DNA from: an uncultured Maribacter sp.
Lineage (GTDB): Bacteria > Bacteroidota > Bacteroidia > Flavobacteriales > Flavobacteriaceae
Length of the DNA: 5,481 bases
Reading direction: 5' to 3'
Assembly (NCBI GenBank): GCA_905479535.1
Contig: CAJQMW010000510.1
Location: forward strand, 1-5,481
Shown piece by piece: positions 1 to 5,436 of the stretch. The position numbers and the translations under genes were made by a program. Position 1 is the stretch's first letter, and every line of letters begins with the position of its first letter. Below the pieces are notes generated by a model. That model had not been told where the DNA came from and did not search any database. It saw only the letters and a list, made by a program, of their open reading frames with translations.

Positions 1-1
1 T

Positions 2-331
2 ACCAATTATTTTTTACAACGGGAACAACTCGTATGCTCCTTTGTTTTAATAGATATACGCCATGAGCCCCAAAAGGTAGACTTGGACTTTATGCAATGG
101 TTGGGCGAGAACGGTATTCCCTTTGCCCTAATATTTACCAAGGCCGATAAATTGAAGCCCCGTGCCATTGAAAGGCATGTTGACAACTACATTAAAGAAC
201 TTCTTGCCGGAGCTTGGGAAGAAGCCCCGCAACATTTTGTGACCTCTTCCAGTAAAAAAATAGGGCGTGATGAAGTGTTGGATTATATAGATGCCATTAA
301 TCTTCAATTTTTTGAGGCTACCAAAAAATAA
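2..331 (+). CDS. engB: EngB/YihA/YsxC ribosome-biogenesis GTPase, C-terminal part (N-terminus outside window)
   Basis: This is the last 109 codons of a TRAFAC-class GTPase that helps assemble the large ribosomal subunit in the cytoplasm. The frame is open from base 2 to TAA at 329-331. It begins TNYFLQREQLVC and runs through LIDIRHEPQ, the family's characteristic segment after the G3 region. The G4 base-recognition motif is visible as FTKADK (TKAD), and a G5-like TSSSKK follows about 50 residues later. Family members are about 200 residues long, so roughly the first half, with the P-loop and G3 DxxG, lies to the left. The gene ends 13 bases before the stop of the convergent hypothetical gene. 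Composition is ordinary (27 G/C of 60 in row 121-180), and nothing suggests decay. The TTG at 83 is an internal leucine codon, not a start. Confidence 0.93.
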   Translation, partial: TNYFLQREQLVCSFVLIDIRHEPQKVDLDFMQWLGENGIPFALIFTKADKLKPRAIERHVDNYIKELLAGAWEEAPQHFVTSSSKKIGRDEVLDYIDAINLQFFEATKK

Positions 332-361
332 CGCTCTACCTATCTTAGTTTAAGCGTTTTT
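330..361. terminator. Possible shared hairpin terminator between convergent genes
   Basis: AACGCT (330-335) can pair with AGCGTT (353-358). An A-run precedes the left arm and a T-run follows the right arm, so the site could end transcription in both directions. It spans both stop codons, which fits two convergent genes. The stem is only 6 bp and the loop is 17 nt, so this is a weak candidate. Confidence 0.35.
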
Positions 362-734
362 CTATAAGAGAAATGAGGTTTTCTGCATTTTCCAGTCGGT
401 TCAGTTCATCTGTATTTACAAAAATTTCCAAATCATTCCCTTGGGTCAAAATGATAGGGAACGTGAATTTATAACCGAACTTGGACCTGTATGTTTTTGC
501 AAACTCGTCTTTGTGTAGAAACTCCAGCTCCGTCTCGTTAACCTCTAATTGCTGTCGAAATTTTTTCCAAATCCTATTTTCGGTGAAATTTCCAAACGTA
601 ATATCACAGAGACTACAGGGGTACGTGGACGGACTCAAAATTTTGTGCGCACCGTCCATTAAAAGGTTCCGGATACTGGAATCCGCATTATAAACAAAAA
701 GTATTTTTTGGATGGTATCTTTTTTATTTAGCAT
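345..734 (-). CDS. Conserved hypothetical protein with a CxxC motif (129 aa)
   Basis: This small cytoplasmic protein has no signal peptide or membrane segment. I chose the ATG at 732-734, giving MLNKKDTIQKILFVYNADSS. The frame extends 12 codons upstream to an alternative start at 770, but the family-like hydrophobic opening KILFVYNADSS begins just after the chosen Met. Visible features are C40-x2-C43 in YPCSLCDITFG, a conserved-looking WKKF segment, LHKDEF around residues 73-78, and a hydrophobic FTFPIIL strand near 90-96. Short proteins with a similar N-terminal LFVYNADS strand, YxCxLC and LHKDEF pattern recur in Bacteroidota from memory, but I know no established function. The CxxC pair could bind a metal or be redox-active; this is inference only. 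It is convergent with engB. No clear Shine-Dalgarno sequence precedes either start. Confidence 0.8.
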   Translation of the reverse strand: MLNKKDTIQKILFVYNADSSIRNLLMDGAHKILSPSTYPCSLCDITFGNFTENRIWKKFRQQLEVNETELEFLHKDEFAKTYRSKFGYKFTFPIILTQGNDLEIFVNTDELNRLENAENLISLIEKRLN

Positions 735-799
735 ACTCAAAAGTACGCCATCCAACCTACGGCAAAGCACTCTTTAAACGTTTGTTTTCGTTTGTAAGT

Positions 800-816
800 G
801 TTTAAAGCCTTTAAAC
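800..816. repeat. 17-bp AT-rich palindrome upstream of the hypothetical gene
   Basis: GTTTAAAG, one C, then CTTTAAAC form a perfect inverted repeat with a one-base centre. It lies 66-82 bases upstream of the minus-strand ATG at 734 and about 26 bases left of the IS4 end. The shape suits an operator for a dimeric regulator of the 345-734 gene, or it could be chance in AT-rich DNA. No second copy is seen in the window. Confidence 0.35.
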
Positions 817-842
817 TTATCCATAACCCACTTATAGGGTGT

Positions 843-856
843 TTAGCCATCCCCCG
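843..856 (+). repeat. IS4 left terminal inverted repeat
   Basis: TTAGCCATCCCCCG matches the complement of 2264-2277 at all 14 positions. The match stops on both sides: T at 842 against A outside, and a T-run against an A-run inside. It would be a transposase-binding end. Confidence 0.85.
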
Positions 857-860
857 TTTT

Positions 861-2130
861 TTAGTTGAGCTTTAAAATCAGTTGCCCCGGGAACGGATCG
901 GGCACTGTAATTTCAATATTCCACCTGGTCCTTACCGGCATCAACAGTATCGATACCACCTTGCTTATCTTGTAGTAGATGAAGTTGACGAGTTCCCGGG
1001 GCACGTTCCTGTTCAGGTAGTTGTACCCCGCACCCAGCAACAGGTCGATATGCATGGACCGTATTTTTCGATAGATCATGTACATGGCCACGGTAAGGGT
1101 TGCCAACATGGACTGCAGCCCCGTGAACGTTTTGATCTGGATGTCCCCGGCCCGTACTCCTGTTTGACGTGCCTGTGGTACTCCTCGATCTTCCAGCGCA
1201 GCCCGTACCCTTTGAAGGCCCATTTCGCGACCTCGATGCCGTTGGAAAGGTCGCTCTTCACGAGCAGGTAGCAAAGCCCGCCGTGGCACCCGTTCCTGGT
1301 GACCACCAGCCATAGGTGGTGGACGCTGCGCCCTATCCTGTATTCTATCGGTACGGCCCCTATGTCATAGACTTCGGTCACTGGCCTGTCCTTCTTTATC
1401 CTGATCGTTTTTTGGCTTATCGAGAGATCCATTTTTTTGGCCAGCTCCCTGACCTCTAGTTTTTCCCCGCCGTGATAGACCTTTGTGTTCTTCTTCAAGC
1501 GGATGATGGCCCGGGGACATTCCCCGATGAAGAAATCCTTGAGGATTTCGTTGTCCGCCCCGAGGTCGAACACCCAACAGCCCTTGTCGCCGATGTGCCC
1601 CTTTACCTTCCCCACCGCTTTCTTGACCTCGTTGTTGCTGCCCGGCGCGCCCATCTCGAAACTGTACGCCCTGCCCAGCAGGGGCGATATCTCCTTGTGC
1701 GCGTTGACCGCATTGATGTTCAGTACGTTGTAGCCGAGCCCGATCTCCCCGGTATCGCCGTTCTTTACCCCCGAAGCTTCGGGGCCAGCCCTTCCATGTA
1801 TTTTGCGTGCTTTTTACTGATGTCGGTGCCGTCCATGACGATGAAATCGTCCTTCGATACGCCCGGGGCGACCGTCTCCGGATGGCCCTCCAGCACCTTG
1901 TCGGCGTAGTCCTCCTTCAGGTACTGTGCCGAGAGCCTCTTTGCCACGTCCTTTAGCTTCAAGGGCTCCCTGAGGGATGCCGCGATCTGGTTCACGAACA
2001 CGGACCTGCTCTTCAGTATGTCCGTTACTATGTCCTTCAGGCAACGCCTCTCGGGTCTTGTCATGTCGGTCGGAGAGGAAAGATATCCGCCCAGTTTGGT
2101 CAGTATTCTTTTTGCCGGTATATTGTCCAT
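861..2130 (-). pseudogene. IS4-family DDE transposase, broken by two frameshifts
   Basis: Translating across two frame changes restores one transposase of about 420 residues. I take the ATG at 2128-2130 (MDNIPAKRILTK); a TTG at 2169 directly after a stop is an alternative. Catalytic features are the first Asp in VMDGTDISK near 1833, the second Asp in CWVFDLGAD near 1567, and the Glu in YGLRWKIEEYHRHVK near 1185. The last is an exact Y-(2)-R-(3)-E-(6)-K signature of IS4-type enzymes. The frame first fails at 1765-1784, where GLAP runs through a 16-bp palindrome to TAA, while the next frame resumes VKNGDTGEIG. It fails again at about 1145-1153, where EYG should continue to GDIQIKTF; one G appears to be lost from a G-run. 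TAA is at 861-863. No full protein can be made without frameshifting, so it is very likely inactive. Confidence 0.88.
1769..1784. repeat. 16-bp perfect GC-rich palindrome at the first IS4 frameshift
   Basis: CCCCGAAGCTTCGGGG reads the same on both strands and falls exactly where the transposase frame changes. Its core, CCCGA-AGCT-TCGGG, has the same arms and 4-nt centre as the sequence at 5398-5411. The neighbouring transposase residues (GLAP, then VKNGD) would join well without it, suggesting a small insertion of about 11 bases. This is inferred from memory of the family. Confidence 0.7.
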
Positions 2131-2193
2131 GGAACTGTTCTTAGGGTTGAAATTTTTGTTTTTTTCCAATTACAAATTACGACTTTTTGAACA

Positions 2194-2211
2194 GTTTTCC
2201 TATTTGAAAAC
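2194..2211 (-). promoter_or_regulatory. Hairpin in the IS4 transposase leader
   Basis: GTTTTC (2194-2199) and GAAAAC (2206-2211) form a perfect 6-bp inverted repeat around a 6-nt loop, between the right terminal repeat and the transposase start. Several insertion sequences carry leader hairpins that hide the transposase start in transcripts entering from outside. That role here is inference from position alone. Confidence 0.35.
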
Positions 2212-2263
2212 CTCCCGGAACACCAATAAAAACAATACTTTAACAAATCATCTGCCCAATTTT

Positions 2264-2277
2264 CGGGGGATGGCTAA
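2264..2277 (-). repeat. IS4 right terminal inverted repeat
   Basis: CGGGGGATGGCTAA is the exact complement of the left end at 843-856. It lies upstream of the transposase gene and about 100 bases from the IS3 orfA start, so the two elements almost abut. Confidence 0.85.
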
Positions 2278-2381
2278 TTAATTTAATAGTGTACCGTATC
2301 ATGGTTTTTCTTTAAAAGTACAAAATTAAATTTAATACGTCATAATAAAGTTAACTTAACAGTAGGAATTAAATCAGCAAA

Positions 2382-2697
2382 ATGTCAAATAAGAAAAGAA
2401 GTTACACAACTGTCTATAAACGTTATGCTGTGAAGTTGTCAGAAGAAAAGGGTAATGTAGTCAAAGCTGTAAGAGAACTGGGTATTGGAGCTCAGTTGAT
2501 CCATTGTTGGCAAAAAGAACAAGAAGGTTTTAAACACAACAGTTTTCCAGGTCATGGAAAAAGCGAAGCTTACAGATGAAGGTCGTGATTTCTGACGTTT
2601 AAAGAAAGAGTTACGCGATGCAAAGACGGAAGCTGAGATCTTAAAAAAGGCGATCGGCATCTTCTCCGCCAACGACAGCAAAAATTTGGGTTTATGA
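2382..2697 (+). pseudogene. IS3-family orfA (HTH transposase subunit), frameshift and nonsense
   Basis: The ATG at 2382 opens MSNKKRSYTTVYKRYAVKLS, the N-terminal helix-turn-helix domain of IS3/IS911 OrfA that binds the terminal repeats. VVKAVRELGIGAQLIHCWQKEQ follows, with the recognition helix and the W of the usual linker. At 2558-2562 a run of five As has one base too many; the frame falls to TGA at 2577-2579 instead of continuing AKLTDEGRDF. In the restored frame a second block occurs at TGA 2593-2595, where an Arg codon (CGA) is likely. It then reads RLKKELRDAKTEAEILKKAIGIF, the leucine-zipper part, to TGA at 2695-2697. Restored length is about 105 residues, normal for OrfA. The A-AAA-AAG slippery heptamer at 2643-2649, used in this family to fuse OrfA to OrfB by -1 shifting, is intact and in register. 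Confidence 0.88.
2643..2649 (+). promoter_or_regulatory. A6G slippery heptamer for OrfAB frameshifting
   Basis: A-AAA-AAG lies in the correct phase of the orfA frame (TTA AAA AAG). A -1 slip here enters the orfB frame, reading GDRHLLRQRQQKFGFMKQD. IS3 elements typically make the OrfAB transposase this way. The site survives although both genes it connects are dead. Confidence 0.7.
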
Positions 2698-3557
2698 AAC
2701 AAGACAAATTGAAATACCCTGTTGAGATGATGTCAAAAGCACTTGATGTGAGTAAAAGTGGCTGCTATAACTGGCTAAAATCCGGCCCGTCTGATCGATG
2801 GCTAGAGAATCGAAAAATCATTGAACTGAATAGAAGATATTTTCGAACAATGCCATGAAAGTTATGGTTCACCAAGAATGGACGTAGAACTAGAAAAGCA
2901 TGGGTATAAGGTCTCCAGACCCCGCACTGCTAGAATGATGAAAGCTTTAGGTGTAGTCGCTAGAAGAAGGAGAAAGTTCAAGAACACAACGAACTCTAAT
3001 CATAACTATCCGATATCACCAAATCTGTTGAATCAAGACTTTTCTGTAAAAAGAAGAAATCAAGTTTGGGTCTCGGATATCACTTACATTGAAACTACCA
3101 AGGGTTGGGTTTACTTAACAGTAGTCATTGATTAATTTGATCGAAAAGTAATTGGGTGGTCTCTGAGCGAAGATTTAACGGCTGAGAATACGATCATCAA
3201 AGCTTGGTATGCCGCTTTTAAAAATAGCCCATTAAAAAAAAGTTGATCCTTCACTCTGATTGAGGTTCCCAATATGCCAGTATCGCTTTCGGAAACATTC
3301 TTCAAAGCTATAATAAACGTGTAAGTATGTCAAGAAAGGGAAATTGTTGGGACAATGCAGTAGCTGAATCATTCTTTAAATGCCTAAAAACAGAATGGGC
3401 ATACAAAAATCACTACAATGTGTACTCTGAAGCTGAAATATCCATTTTCAAGGGGATAGAAACTTGGTATAATAGAAATATAAGGCACTCAGCTTTAAAT
3501 CACATAACCATTAATGAACTTGAATTAGAAATGAATAACCAAAAACTAGCCGCATGA
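2694..3557 (+). pseudogene. IS3-family orfB (DDE integrase-type transposase), two frameshifts and two nonsense codons
   Basis: The ATG at 2694 overlaps the orfA stop and starts MKQDKLKYPVEMMSKALDVSKSGCYNWLKSG, the HTH_21-like N-terminal region. An extra G near 2831-2836 shifts the frame; the next frame gives KDIFEQCHESYGSPRM. The rve catalytic core then follows with VWVSDITYI (first Asp near 3076). TAA at 3133-3135 interrupts VVID-FDRKVIGW where Leu is expected. One base is missing near 3244, and TGA at 3261-3263 replaces the Arg of HSDRG (second Asp at 3258-3260). WDNAVAESFF supplies the catalytic Glu at 3366. The second Asp and Glu are separated by exactly 35 residues, the DD(35)E spacing. 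The C-terminus ends LELEMNNQKLAA with TGA at 3555-3557. No functional protein is expected. Confidence 0.9.
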
Positions 3558-3566
3558 TCTTAACCA

Positions 3567-3593
3567 AGTGTCCACTTTTTTGTTGCAAGTCCA
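3567..3593 (-). repeat. Probable right terminal repeat of the IS3 element
   Basis: Read on the minus strand, the end is TGGACTTGCAACAAAAAAGT followed by GGACAC, with the 5'-TG typical of IS3-family ends. It lies just outside the orfB stop. A matching left copy was not found, so this rests on position and the terminal dinucleotide. Confidence 0.45.
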
Positions 3594-3667
3594 TATTTAC
3601 CTTTCAGCGTTAATATTGTACAGATTATAGATAATTGATTCTAGTATTATCAAAATACACTTAACTT

Positions 3668-3688
3668 TTTGGGGTAATATCCCCCCCT
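3668..3688. promoter_or_regulatory. C7 homopolymer and GGGG/CCCC repeat upstream of the CapK-like gene
   Basis: GGGG (3671-3674), TAATAT, then a run of seven Cs (3681-3687) sit 47-64 bases before the chosen ATG. The stem could be a weak terminator for transcription coming out of the IS3. Alternatively the C-run could vary in length by slippage and change promoter spacing. Neither can be decided from one copy. The rest of 3594-3733 is AT-rich with no other clear signal. Confidence 0.3.
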
Positions 3689-3733
3689 TTATTGTTATAC
3701 AATTGTGTAATTATTAACTTCTTTTTGATTGAA

Positions 3734-5104
3734 ATGAAGATATTAGAGTTTATACGTAAGATATTATTTTGGACGGTCGATTTTTTAAAAGGAGGCAAAA
3801 TCAGAAAACATTACAATGATATTCAACTTATCAATGAAGATCATTCTTCTTCCGAATCAAAATTAAGAAGGGAAAAACATCTTCAGAATATCTTGGATCA
3901 TGCAATTACCACTGTACCATTCTATAAAAAACAAAAAAGAAGTATTTCGCTTGCTGATTTCCCGGTTGTTGATAAGGCTTTTGTACGCGAAAGTTTTGAA
4001 AAATTCAAAAGCCAGGATTATTTAAACAAGAACAATCATAAGGTCACAACAAGTGGTTCTACAGGTAATCCATTTCATATTTTTCATGATAAAAACAAAA
4101 GGGATAGAAATACAGCAGACACCATCTACTTTTCCAAGAACGCAGGTTATGATATTGGTTCTAGGTTATATTATCTTAGATTATGGGACAAACAATATGG
4201 AAAAAGTAATTTGCTCTCATGGGTTCAGAATGTTTCCATGCATTCTGTTGATAAACTTAAAGAAAAAGATATTTCAAAATTGGTTTACCAGTTAGAAAAT
4301 GGGAGTTCAACAAAAAATATATTGGCATATGTAAGTGCCTTACATTCTATTTGTAAATATCTTGATAATAAAAAAGCAAAACCCTTAAATTGTAAAATTA
4401 ATTCGGTAATTGGCATTGCGGAAGGTATGAATGACTATGTAAAAAACCGAATTATGAAATACTTTAATGTTGAGATGATTTCAAGATATTCTAATAGCGA
4501 GAATGGAATCATTGCTCAACAAAATGTAGGGAGCAATTATTTTGAAATTAATTGGGCAAGTTATATCGTAGAAATTCTAGATTTAAATCGGGATATTCCT
4601 GTTAAGCGAGGAGAATCAGGAAGAATCGTCATAACCGACCTATTCAATTACAGCATGCCTTTAATACGATATGATACTGGAGATGTAGGTAAACTTAATT
4701 TTAATCTTGACCACATGGACAAACCTTTGGTCTTTACGAAAATTGAAGGTAGGAAGATGGATATGTTCACCAATACAAACGGGGAATTTATATCTTCTCA
4801 TATTATCCACCATATTTTACAGTACAATGAAATCGACCAATTTCAATTTATTGAGGAAGAAAACAAGGAATACATAATTAAATTGAAAGTTTCCGAGGAT
4901 TTTGACTATGACAATGAGATCGGCCTAATAAAGCAATACAAAGAGTACTTCGGGGACGATGCAAAAATTCGCATCGAATATGTAAATGATATCCCATTAC
5001 TTTTATCAGGCAAAAGAAAGTTGGTCATTAATAATGCAATCAATAGACTTAGTAATAAAGATTTAACCAAAACTATGAATGAGTCTATCCAAAAAGCAGA
5101 ATGA
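3734..5104 (+). CDS. PaaK/CapK-like adenylate-forming enzyme (456 aa)
   Basis: The protein resembles phenylacetate-CoA ligase and CapK, ANL enzymes that activate a carboxylate with ATP. CapK-type members lie in capsule, exopolysaccharide or O-antigen loci; their substrates are mostly unknown. The ATG at 3734 gives MKILEFIRKILFWTVDFLKG. An upstream TTG at 3692 would add 14 hydrophobic residues and is less likely. Motifs in order: HAITTVPFYKK near 56-66, typical of the group; the phosphate-binding TTSGSTGNPF (105-114); RYSNSENG (251-258) at the place of the YGxTE motif; RYDTGD (312-317), contacting ribose; EGRKMDM (338-344), the hinge; and SGKRK (425-429), holding the likely catalytic Lys. All core motifs are present and length is normal, so it is probably functional. 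The N-terminal hydrophobic stretch is short and amphipathic, not a clear membrane segment. GC is very low (15 of 60 in row 4321-4380), unlike engB, suggesting transfer. No sugar genes remain beside it. Confidence 0.85.
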   Translation: MKILEFIRKILFWTVDFLKGGKIRKHYNDIQLINEDHSSSESKLRREKHLQNILDHAITTVPFYKKQKRSISLADFPVVDKAFVRESFEKFKSQDYLNKNNHKVTTSGSTGNPFHIFHDKNKRDRNTADTIYFSKNAGYDIGSRLYYLRLWDKQYGKSNLLSWVQNVSMHSVDKLKEKDISKLVYQLENGSSTKNILAYVSALHSICKYLDNKKAKPLNCKINSVIGIAEGMNDYVKNRIMKYFNVEMISRYSNSENGIIAQQNVGSNYFEINWASYIVEILDLNRDIPVKRGESGRIVITDLFNYSMPLIRYDTGDVGKLNFNLDHMDKPLVFTKIEGRKMDMFTNTNGEFISSHIIHHILQYNEIDQFQFIEEENKEYIIKLKVSEDFDYDNEIGLIKQYKEYFGDDAKIRIEYVNDIPLLLSGKRKLVINNAINRLSNKDLTKTMNESIQKAE

Positions 5105-5156
5105 CTTTATATGCTACTCCCCATCTGTAAGATAGTTAAAAGATATTTATTATTGA
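5101..5156 (+). other. Short junction after the CapK-like gene, possible remnant of a next operon gene
   Basis: An ATG at 5101-5103 overlaps the CapK-like stop as ATGA, the arrangement of translationally coupled operon genes. It reads only MTLYATPHL before TAA at 5128-5130. It may be the first codons of a lost neighbour or chance. Nothing else is recognised before the TfoX fragment. Confidence 0.25.
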
Positions 5157-5330
5157 GCATCCCCCAATGTTTATGAAAAGGAAATCATTAAGGATATTTG
5201 CCTACCAATGGACTTTACAGGCAGACCAATGAAAGGTTATATTTTCATCACACCGAAAGGATTTGATATGGAAAAGGACTTGGAATATTGGGTTGATAAA
5301 GCGTTGGACTTCAACAGAACAGCGGGATAA
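5157..5330 (+). pseudogene. TfoX N-terminal-domain protein, C-terminal remnant
   Basis: The frame is open from 5157, directly after TGA at 5154-5156, to TAA at 5328-5330, giving 57 residues. It reads PNVYEKEIIKDICLPMDF, TGRPMKGYIFI, then DLEYWVDKALDFN. The MDFTGRPMKGYxF and DLxYWxxxALDFN pattern is the C-terminal end of small TfoX_N proteins (about 110-120 residues), a family named after the competence regulator TfoX/Sxy; most stand-alone members have no proven role. About half the domain, including the usual start and MMFGGL region, is missing, and the sequence upstream is unrelated. An internal ATG at 5208 would give 40 residues, but a functional protein is unlikely. The true C-terminus is kept, and the group II intron end lies 12 bases beyond the stop. 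Confidence 0.75.
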
Positions 5331-5342
5331 GCACTACCTACA

Positions 5343-5436
5343 ATCGAGTAGACGGGTCCGCCCCTAAGTAGGAACGGACTGCGCCTCTCACACCACTCCC
5401 GAATTCTCGGGATACGGGTCTCGTATACGGCGGTTC
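5343..5436 (-). ncRNA. Group II intron domains V and VI, domain V altered
   Basis: Domain VI folds well: GTCCGTTCC (5379-5371) pairs with GGGGCGGAC (5364-5356, two G-U pairs) around a 6-nt loop. Below it AGGCG (5386-5382) pairs with CGTCT (5354-5350), and GAG (5389-5387) with CTC (5348-5346). This leaves A5349 bulged, 7-8 nt from the 3' end, exactly where the branch-point adenosine belongs. Domain V keeps ACCGC (5434-5430) pairing with GTGGT (5396-5392), but the usual 3' strand (..CGTACGG before TGGTG) is replaced by a TCCCGA/TCGGGA hairpin at 5397-5412. Domain V is the catalytic centre, so splicing is probably impaired. Confidence 0.75.
5397..5412. repeat. 16-bp interrupted palindrome inside intron domain V
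   Basis: TCCCGA-ATTC-TCGGGA on the plus strand has 6-bp arms around 4 nt. It shares CCCGA-N4-TCGGG with 1770-1783. Intron sequence on both sides of it is canonical, so it looks inserted or substituted into domain V. Confidence 0.7.

Larger units (their letters stand above)
843..2277 (-). mobile_element. IS4-superfamily insertion sequence, complete but inactivated (1435 bp)
   Basis: The element is bounded by 14-bp perfect inverted repeats, TTAGCCATCCCCCG at 843-856 and its complement at 2264-2277, and contains a single transposase gene on the minus strand. The transposase stop lies four bases inside the left repeat. The 134 bases between the right repeat and the first possible start form the leader. 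Length, one DDE transposase and C/G-rich ends fit the IS4 group. The interior is much richer in GC than its surroundings (38 of 60 in row 1621-1680), so it came from a different genomic background. No direct target duplication is recognisable: the left flank ends ..GGGTGT and the right flank starts TTAATT. This suggests the flanks were rearranged after insertion. Confidence 0.85.
2290..3593 (+). mobile_element. IS3-family insertion sequence, heavily decayed (approximate ends)
   Basis: Two overlapping reading frames, an HTH protein followed by a DD(35)E integrase-type protein, identify the IS3 family; the size of about 1.3 kb also fits. The right end is probably ...GTCCACTTTTTTGTTGCAAGTCCA, finishing near 3593. 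Its complement would start TGGACTTGCAAC. I cannot find that sequence at the left. The best candidate is a weakly similar TGTACCG...AAAAGTACA starting at 2290, so the left end is diverged, or was lost when the IS4 arrived. No target duplication is visible. At least six lesions inactivate the genes. Confidence 0.75.

Noticed and set aside
481..693. Plus-strand 70-residue frame inside the hypothetical gene
   Set aside because: It is a shadow of the minus-strand gene at 345-734, which has family-like motifs and a sensible start.
882..1271. Plus-strand open frames over the IS4 region, including 1472-1909
   Set aside because: They are antisense to a clearly recognised transposase and show no family features. 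GC-rich coding DNA commonly leaves the opposite strand open.
1512..1526. Inverted repeat CGGGGA-CAT-TCCCCG inside the IS4 transposase
   Set aside because: It lies in an uninterrupted coding stretch (GECPRAI) with no frame change, and its arm sequence and 3-nt spacer differ from the CCCGA-N4-TCGGG pair. It is probably chance in GC-rich coding DNA.
2439..2702. Minus-strand 87-residue frame across IS3 orfA
   Set aside because: It is antisense to orfA and has no recognisable features.
3692..3733. TTG start at 3692 adding 14 residues to the CapK-like protein
   Set aside because: The extension is AT-rich and hydrophobic with no family counterpart that I recall. The ATG at 3734 gives the usual opening and length.
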